In this document: positions 58,239-64,000 of the stretch, one piece after another
Layout of the letters: each line of letters begins with the position of its first letter
How positions within the stretch are numbered: position 1 is the first letter of the stretch
NCBI RefSeq assembly: GCF_032854445.1
Contig: NC_088295.1
Location: 43,139,385-43,203,384, forward strand
Origin: Liolophura sinensis
Taxonomy: Eukaryota > Mollusca > Polyplacophora > Chitonida > Chitonidae
DNA length: 64,000 nt
Direction: 5' to 3'
Notes under the pieces: model-generated
What the model was told of the DNA's origin: nothing
Database searches by the model: none
Seen by the model: the letters and a program-made list of their open reading frames with translations, nothing else
Program-made: the position numbers and the translations under genes

Positions 58239-58499
58239 AGGACTACAGACTCACTGCAGGACATGTATACAAGTTGTAAGCCTATGTCAGATACCTGGCT
58301 ATAGGTTCTTGATTCCTCTTACGTACAACTATTTTCCGTCACATATACCTGTTGGTCGCAAAACGCACACCAATCAAAATAATAGGCTTACAGTTTAATA
58401 AATAAATGTCCAAAAATGTATTCGAGGCCTCTTTTGTAAATACGGTTGAAAATCCGTTTGACTATAGGACTGGTTCCTGAAGAAACTATAGTGTTGCGG

Positions 58500-58726
58500 C
58501 CTAAAAAATAGGTCTCAGGTAGGAAAAAAAACACACCGGTGGCAGAGATTTAATCCAAGTCGTATTTCCCGCGGGTGAAGTTAGCTAGTCACGCGAGAAC
58601 AACGAGGTTCTCGAGAGACGCATCATTCAGTTCCGGTTTGTCACGATCATATGAGAAATAGACACAACACTGACATTTTCGCCAGGTGAAACCTCCATTT
58701 ATTCCCGTGTCCCTGAAGCCCTTAAG
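58500..58726 (+). promoter_or_regulatory. Probable CHMP2B promoter and 5' UTR
   Basis: Locally more GC- and CpG-rich than its surroundings (CCCGCGGG, CACGCGAG, TCTCGAGAGACG), with an ETS-like core TTCCGGTT near 58630. No TATA box, consistent with a housekeeping gene. The start site is not determinable. Confidence 0.45.
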
Positions 58727-58763
58727 ATGTCAGGTCTTTTTACGAAAAAGCCGACAGTTGAAC
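58727..58763 (+). CDS. CHMP2B: CHMP2B exon 1
   Basis: Encodes MSGLFTKKPTVE plus one base, donor GTAAGT at 58764. The short exon carries the membrane-inserting, basic N-terminus of the family. Confidence 0.92.
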
Positions 58764-61700
58764 GTAAGTATGGCCAGATTTAAGGACTCTACATAGAATG
58801 GGGGGGTAGTTGATTAGTGTCAGAACAGCCAGCAGCTAACAGGTGACTTTTTGTTGTGACTGAGATTTTTCATTTGACTGTTGTTTTGTGTTAGTCTGAG
58901 CGTGTGAAAATACAATTTTCAAACACAATAAGACCTTCCACGATGTCATTGTATGGTGTAGGCTTAGCTGTCTGTATGCAACGTTTTCACGCTTTAAAAA
59001 TTAAGTGGGAGTTTGGCCGCAGCGTGAATGTTGACAGATTTCTACCTTGATTGTGTGAAAGTGAATTGTGAAATACTTTGGTTAAATATTCCTGTAGTGT
59101 AGCCAGTGGGAGCTATTTAACAGGGGTAATTTTACGCTATATGACTGTTGTTAATGGTTCTGAGACATGGCAGTATGACTCTGAACTATAAAACATATTC
59201 ATAGTCGTATTGTGTAAGACTATTTAACAAGGCAGCTACATAATGTGGTGGCCACTAGCTCAAAGCTATCTGAACGTTCTTATGTAACTCCCTGTTTAAC
59301 AGCTCAAACCCGTCCTTTTATTTGGTATGCATTGATTCTCTAAGTCATCCGAAATGTAAATATGTCAAACCCAGCATCACTTAGTAAACCATATCTTTCA
59401 ACAATAATCCAGCTCTTTAAACTTTTGAATCGAAGAAGTCAAACAGCGACAAAATTTCTGACGAAATCCCGTGCTACCAGATTATTATCAGCAAGGAAAA
59501 GGTCAATGGTCATTTCCCATATGTTTTCCTGCTGATCTTTTCTGAATATAGCAGAACAAAATCTCGTCAACCTGTTAAACATGTTTTCCATTTCCGAGTG
59601 ATGCCAGTCATAGCTATATGTGGAGGGATATTTGATGAAATAAAAAATAGTTCATAATGTATGTTGCCATAATGTATTGTTGGGTATAGGAAAAAGTTTT
59701 AACATCCATTTAAAAGCATAATGTCTTGGCATATGAATTATATGTATGTTTGGCTAGGTGGGGAATAGAGTACGAAGCCTTTTTAGAAGTAACTTGATTT
59801 TCTAGGAAGTCAGCTCTCATGAGAAACTCAAGTTCTAGCACTGGTTGGTATCTGTTAGATACAGGGCTGTAACCTTCCTTCTGATAAACTGATAGCTGGA
59901 GAGGGACATAGTAAGAGCTAGCAAAATTGGGTAGATAAATATTAGCATCATACATGTATGTTAGCAGTGATGAACTAACTATATCTTGGAAGGCAGTGCA
60001 AGACATGGCTTTATTGAAAAAAGGTGTAATTAAACAGAAGGCCTGAACTATTTCTCTGTTGAACCAGGGATGCGTGGTTGAACACCTGAGTTACTCATTC
60101 TATTTCGTTAGCTTTTCACTTTCATGTGGTTGCTGCAAGTTCATGTTCAGCTGATGCTGGCTTTCCTCTCTGAACATATATGGAAAGGTCTACCACCAAC
60201 CTGCAGATGTTATTGGCTTTCCCGTGGGTTCTGCTCAGTTTCCTCCCACCACAATGCTGGTCGGTGTCATATAAGTGAAATATTCTTGAGTACAATGTAA
60301 AACACTAATCAGATAAATAAAAATATTGATGTTAGATAGCATACATGTACATTTATGTGTATTCATCAATAAATCGGTGTGTAAGTCGCAGTGTAAACAT
60401 GTGTGATGCATTGGCTATATTGCCCTCACAGAGTTACCTGAAATGTAGCAGTATTAATTATAACTTATGTATACCATTGCGTTTTCAGAACAACTTCGAC
60501 AAAATGACCGAGTCATGAAGAAAACACAAAGAGATATTATCCGAGACAGGGGACAACTTGAAAAACAGGAAAAACAATTAGTAAGTTTTCAGTCAGTGGT
60601 TGAGGGTATTCAGGGATTATAAGATCTGTCAAACATGGACAAACAAACACTTACACTCTGTTTGATGTGTAGTTGTAATCAGAATAAATGTAAAATGTGC
60701 AGAAATAACTTGAAAATGGCAGCGTAAGTTAGTGTGTTAAGGTACCATGCATACATAGAGAATACTTGTACACCTGAACAGTTTTTGTTGTCCTGTTGTT
60801 TAGAAATGAGGTATAAGCTGTTACATGTGTTATTAGTTTTTATTGCAACTCTGTGGTGGTTGTTTCAGATATATATGAACTTCATATTTGTTCATCTGTT
60901 TGCAGGAAATGGAAATAAAAAAAGCAGCCAAACAAGGAAATAAACAGGTATGTGGGAATAAAAAGGAATAAATTATCTCCCTTTGCATATCAGGCGTCCC
61001 CATTCATATACATTGTATCTTCATCCCATTTAAAAAATGTAGCCACAACACATATTATAGTGGATTTGGCTTTTTGCTGTGGTTACATATGTCTTCACTG
61101 TATATTATCATGGGCATTATGTTAGCGTAAGTTACGACCTTTGTCTAAAACAGGGCCTTGGTAGTGAGATGTGAAAAGATCATGAATGTATATGGTTTAT
61201 ATAATCTACATTCCTGGGAGCACTATTGGTAGATGGTTACACTTGTGCTGAAACATGCTGTGTAGTATGCAGTCATACTGTTTTCAGGCAGCTACAATTT
61301 TAGCTAAACAGTTGGTGGCATTGCGAAAACAGAAGACAAGAACATATGCAGCTGGAGCCAGAATACAGGGTATCAGTAGTCAACAAAAGGTGAGAAGAGC
61401 TGCTGTGAGAAAAATTGTTCGACTGTCTGTGTCGACAATATTTTGTCAGGTGTAATTGTTTGGTATGGAAATGTAAAAAAACTGAGGAATTTATAGCCTG
61501 TATTTGTCCTCAAAATTTTGAGGTTGCTGGTTAAATTTAAGTTGCTGGTTAATGTTTTATGTGAGAATGGGTCACCCAGATGATATTTGCCACATAGTCA
61601 CATAATTATTATTTACAGTACCAAAGATATCCTATTGTACCTACTTTTCCAAACTGTTACATGTATTTTTAATTGAAGTAAAATATTCATGATGATTTGG

Positions 61701-63793
61701 CTCAGGACTTATTGGAAAAGTGTTTTGGCACCCCAACAGATACTCACTTCTCTACAGATTATTCCATTTTTCAAGGATTTTTTCAAGCACTGATTTGTCA
61801 TTTCTCTTTGAGCTAGCTTAACTTTTCCCACGTAACATTTTATTGTTAATGAATATTATGTCTGCCTCTTTACACACTATCAGCTGATGCATTCCAATAT
61901 GAAGATGGCCAATGCCATGGGAACTACAACAAAGGTAAGTTCAGATTTTTACTCACAGCAGTGAAGGTTTTCACTCATCCAGGTAAAGTACATTTAATAA
62001 GCAAAGGAAGGCCTAACATGTACATGTAGATAAATTGAAATGGTTTGGACTAATTGGCTTCACTGCAGGTGTCAGATGCCTTCAGGAATGAAAGTGTTAG
62101 TCTGCAGTTCACTTTGAAGCATGTAGTAGATCTGTACATGTATTACTTTCAAAACATCTAATAATTCAGACATAAGCTGCAAAAATGGTAAAACGAGATA
62201 CATGCAGCTAAAATAAGACTTTATTGTTCTGCCATATTTTTCTTTCCGTTGGCATATACTTGTATAATACACATATTTATCCATTTCATCAGTCATAGCT
62301 AATATTTCAGAACCTACACCCAGGCTGTCTCATTTGACAAAGATATTACATATACTACCATTATATGTATGTAAGGTTACAACTAGCTTGTATTCTTCTC
62401 TGGGGCTATCTCATTTGTCAAAGATATTACATTTACTACCAGTATATGTGTGTATGATTACAACTAGCTTGTATTCTACTCTGGGGCTGTCTCATTTGTC
62501 ACAGCTGTTGCATTTGCTATGTGCTTCTGAAAATGTATGGTTACATACCAAACTTTAGGTGAAATATGGTGGGGGTGAACTGATGGTGGGGTGAATTAAT
62601 GGTGGGGGTGAATTGATGGCAAGTTGGGGGTGAATTAATGGCAAGTTGGGGGATATTTACATTGTAAGGAAAGAGAATTCATGCCTCTGGCAATTTAACA
62701 ATTTATATTATTGTAGACAATGACTCAGATGAACAAGGTGATGGATCCTCAGAAGACTATGCAGATGATGAAAGAATTTGAAAGGGAAAATGCAAAAATG
62801 GAAATGACGGAGGAAATGAGTAAGATCTTACATAACTTCTTGTCGCTTCTCAAAATCCCTTTTCTTACTGGGTTTGTGACTGTGATTGTTCATAGATTTT
62901 GATGAAAAGTTGAAATTTGGAAAGTCTGAATGTTTCTACTCATAATTAGCTTGCTTGTGTTTGCTTTCACCTGTCCTCTCTTTTTTGTAGTGAATTTCAT
63001 TTAAATGTGTTTATTTTATGTTTATTTGATTGGTGCATGGACCTTCAGATTTTGTGCCCATTCAGAGAACTTCTACAACTACAAAATCACATAGATAAAT
63101 TTTGCAGATAAGATGTGTGTAATAAAAATATAACAGTAAATATTAGAATAAGTTTCTGAAAAAGAATTTAGATGGCATGAAGAAAAGGGTTAAAACCATA
63201 AAACATCATGTGTGATTCTGGATTGCCGTTGGCTGATCAGACGGGTCAAATGCTGACATACACTTGTCACAGTTGCAGGACGCTCCCACACAGGGTATAT
63301 GAATCACATTGGGGTTGTAAATGTCATATACCCTGTGCAGTAGAATTACCACGCAGGATATTAAATATGGGTAATAACTCAGTTCAGCCTCTGTCGTCTG
63401 CTGAAGTCATCTGTTGCTAAAAATGGAGGGTAACTATGATATGTCCACAGATGGCAAGAAAGATTTGTATCTCATTCCAGCGAAGAATTGCTCTGAAAAA
63501 AAAAGCCAAAGTTATTCCAGAGTCGACAAAAAAGTCTAATTCAACCGCAGCGAGAATACTTTTGTGATCAGTGCTGTTCAAAAAAGATGTATAAACATGT
63601 AGTAACCTAGTTATTCTATCCTCTTTCATCTTGCCCATATTACAGGCAATATGAATTTGGTGAATTTGGTGTAACTTTGTTTTTAGTGAATGACACACTA
63701 GAGGATGCTTTTGCGGAGTCAGGGGATGAGGAAGAACAAGACGCCATTGTATCTCAGGTTCTGGATGAAATTGGAATTGAAATCTCCGGAAAG
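58727..63793 (+). CDS. CHMP2B: Charged multivesicular body protein 2B, ESCRT-III subunit (gene span, 3' end beyond window)
   Basis: ESCRT-III subunit that assembles on endosomal and other membranes, working with VPS4 in membrane scission. Exons: 58727-58763, 60489-60580, 60906-60947, 61288-61389, 61884-61934, 62717-62819, 63687-63793, all with in-frame GT-AG junctions. The protein starts MSGLFTKKPTVE, has the basic helical IIRDRGQLEKQEKQLEMEIK, then QLVALRKQKTRTYAAGARIQ, MKMANAMGTTTKTMTQMNKV, MDPQKTMQMMKEFE, and the family hallmark MEMTEEMMNDTLEDAF and VLDEIGIEISGK. IGIEISGK and the MDPQKT segment separate CHMP2B from CHMP2A. About 180 of roughly 213 residues are here; the C-terminal VPS4-binding MIM helix lies beyond the window. 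ATG chosen because it begins the family's conserved N-terminus. Confidence 0.96.
60068..60326 (+). mobile_element. Diverged SINE, near full length, in CHMP2B intron 1
   Basis: Same family as 56643: CTGCAAGTTCATGTTCAGCT, AACATATATGGAAAGGTCTA, TCAGTTTCCTCCCACCACAA, TAAGTGAAATATTCTTGAGT, and a GATAAATAAAAA tail. The head is mutated and no target duplication was found, so it is older. Confidence 0.75.
60489..60580 (+). CDS. CHMP2B: CHMP2B exon 2
   Basis: Acceptor GCGTTTTCAG ending at 60488, donor GTAAGT at 60581. Encodes most of helix 1 (RVMKKTQRDIIRDRGQLEKQ), phase 0 out. Confidence 0.93.
60906..60947 (+). CDS. CHMP2B: CHMP2B exon 3 (42 nt)
   Basis: Acceptor TGTTTGCAG ending at 60905, donor GTATGT at 60948. 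Encodes EMEIKKAAKQGNKQ, continuing helix 1. Confidence 0.92.
61288..61389 (+). CDS. CHMP2B: CHMP2B exon 4
   Basis: Acceptor CTGTTTTCAG ending at 61287, donor GTGAGA at 61390. Encodes AATILAKQLVALRKQKTRTY and the start of helix 2, with the conserved basic LRKQKTR. Confidence 0.93.
61884..61934 (+). CDS. CHMP2B: CHMP2B exon 5 (51 nt)
   Basis: Acceptor CACTATCAG ending at 61883, donor GTAAGT at 61935. Encodes LMHSNMKMANAMGTTTK, helix 2. Confidence 0.92.
62324..62520. repeat. 79-bp tandem repeat in CHMP2B intron 5
   Basis: Units with GGGGCTATCTCATTTGTCAA and CAACTAGCTTGTATTCTTCT start near 62324, 62403 and 62482, about two and a half copies. A short tandem of GGTGGGGGTGAATTGATGG-type words follows at 62567-62650. 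Confidence 0.85.
62717..62819 (+). CDS. CHMP2B: CHMP2B exon 6
   Basis: Acceptor TATTATTGTAG ending at 62716, donor GTAAGA at 62820. Encodes TMTQMNKVMDPQKTMQMMKE and FERENAKMEMTEEM, phase 1 out. Confidence 0.94.
63687..63793 (+). CDS. CHMP2B: CHMP2B exon 7
   Basis: Acceptor TTTGTTTTTAG ending at 63686, donor GTATGT at 63794. Encodes MNDTLEDAFAESGDEEEQDA and IVSQVLDEIGIEISGK. The acidic loop precedes helix 5; the next exon(s) with the MIM motif lie outside the window. Confidence 0.94.
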
Positions 63794-64000
63794 GTATGTA
63801 GGTAGAGATGGAAGTTCAGAAACATGTTTCATCCCAAGAGAACACGTAAAAACGTATGAGTATTTCTGAAATTGAACAAATGATTTTTTTCATGTCGGTT
63901 TTGAAATCAGTATTACAATTATGCTATGTGTGTTGCAAAAAAAAAACAACAAAACAAAGTACAACACAATTTTTGTTGTGTAATTTTCAGTATTGAATAT

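Overview
This is nuclear DNA from an animal, not a prokaryote or a virus. Coding sequence is sparse and cut into short exons with GT-AG introns, the DNA is AT-rich, and tRNA-derived SINEs, a MITE, a Ty3/Gypsy fossil and minisatellites fill the rest. The SINE tail (ATATTCTTGAGTACGGCGT-type followed by an ATAAATAAA run) resembles elements I know from molluscs, and the gene structures look lophotrochozoan. A mollusc or a close relative such as a brachiopod is my best guess; the sequence does not settle it.

Layout. (1) Plus strand, 1-24160: the 3' half of an immunoglobulin-superfamily adhesion gene. It encodes the end of an Ig domain, an FN3 domain, a degenerate FN3-like domain, one transmembrane helix, and a tyrosine-rich cytoplasmic tail ending in EVVV. 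The order Ig, FN3, FN3, TM and E-hydrophobic-hydrophobic-V end fits the Echinoid/nephrin group. A second long coding exon at 28638-29828 has no other upstream partner in the window and is probably an alternative terminal exon of this gene. A possible alternative first exon lies at 16191-16242. Between the two tail exons is an eight-copy tandem repeat of about 163 bp (27177-28480). (2) 29829-36660: non-coding, with SINE copies and a TTAA-flanked MITE. (3) Minus strand, 51007-36661: a complete-looking three-Ig receptor with signal peptide, V-like domain, two C2-like domains, Thr/Pro stalk, TM helix, and a last exon carrying one ITIM (LEYADL) and one ITSM (TNYAEV). (4) Minus strand, 57258-55902: a partial tandem duplicate of the first two exons of that receptor, whose Ig exon has diverged far more than its flanking intron. 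(5) Plus strand, 58727 to the end: CHMP2B, an ESCRT-III subunit, with all but its last exon(s) in the window.

How it fits together. The adhesion gene and the ITIM/ITSM receptor are both single-pass surface proteins, arranged convergently. The receptor plus its partial duplicate is the most interesting unit: an invertebrate inhibitory-type Ig receptor next to a spare, fast-changing ligand-binding domain with its own promoter and signal peptide. The spare copy can be read either as a secreted one-domain protein or, because all exon junctions are phase 1, as an alternative N-terminus spliced onto the receptor. CHMP2B is an unrelated housekeeping neighbour. Splice sites were placed by eye from consensus and reading-frame continuity; none is confirmed by transcripts.
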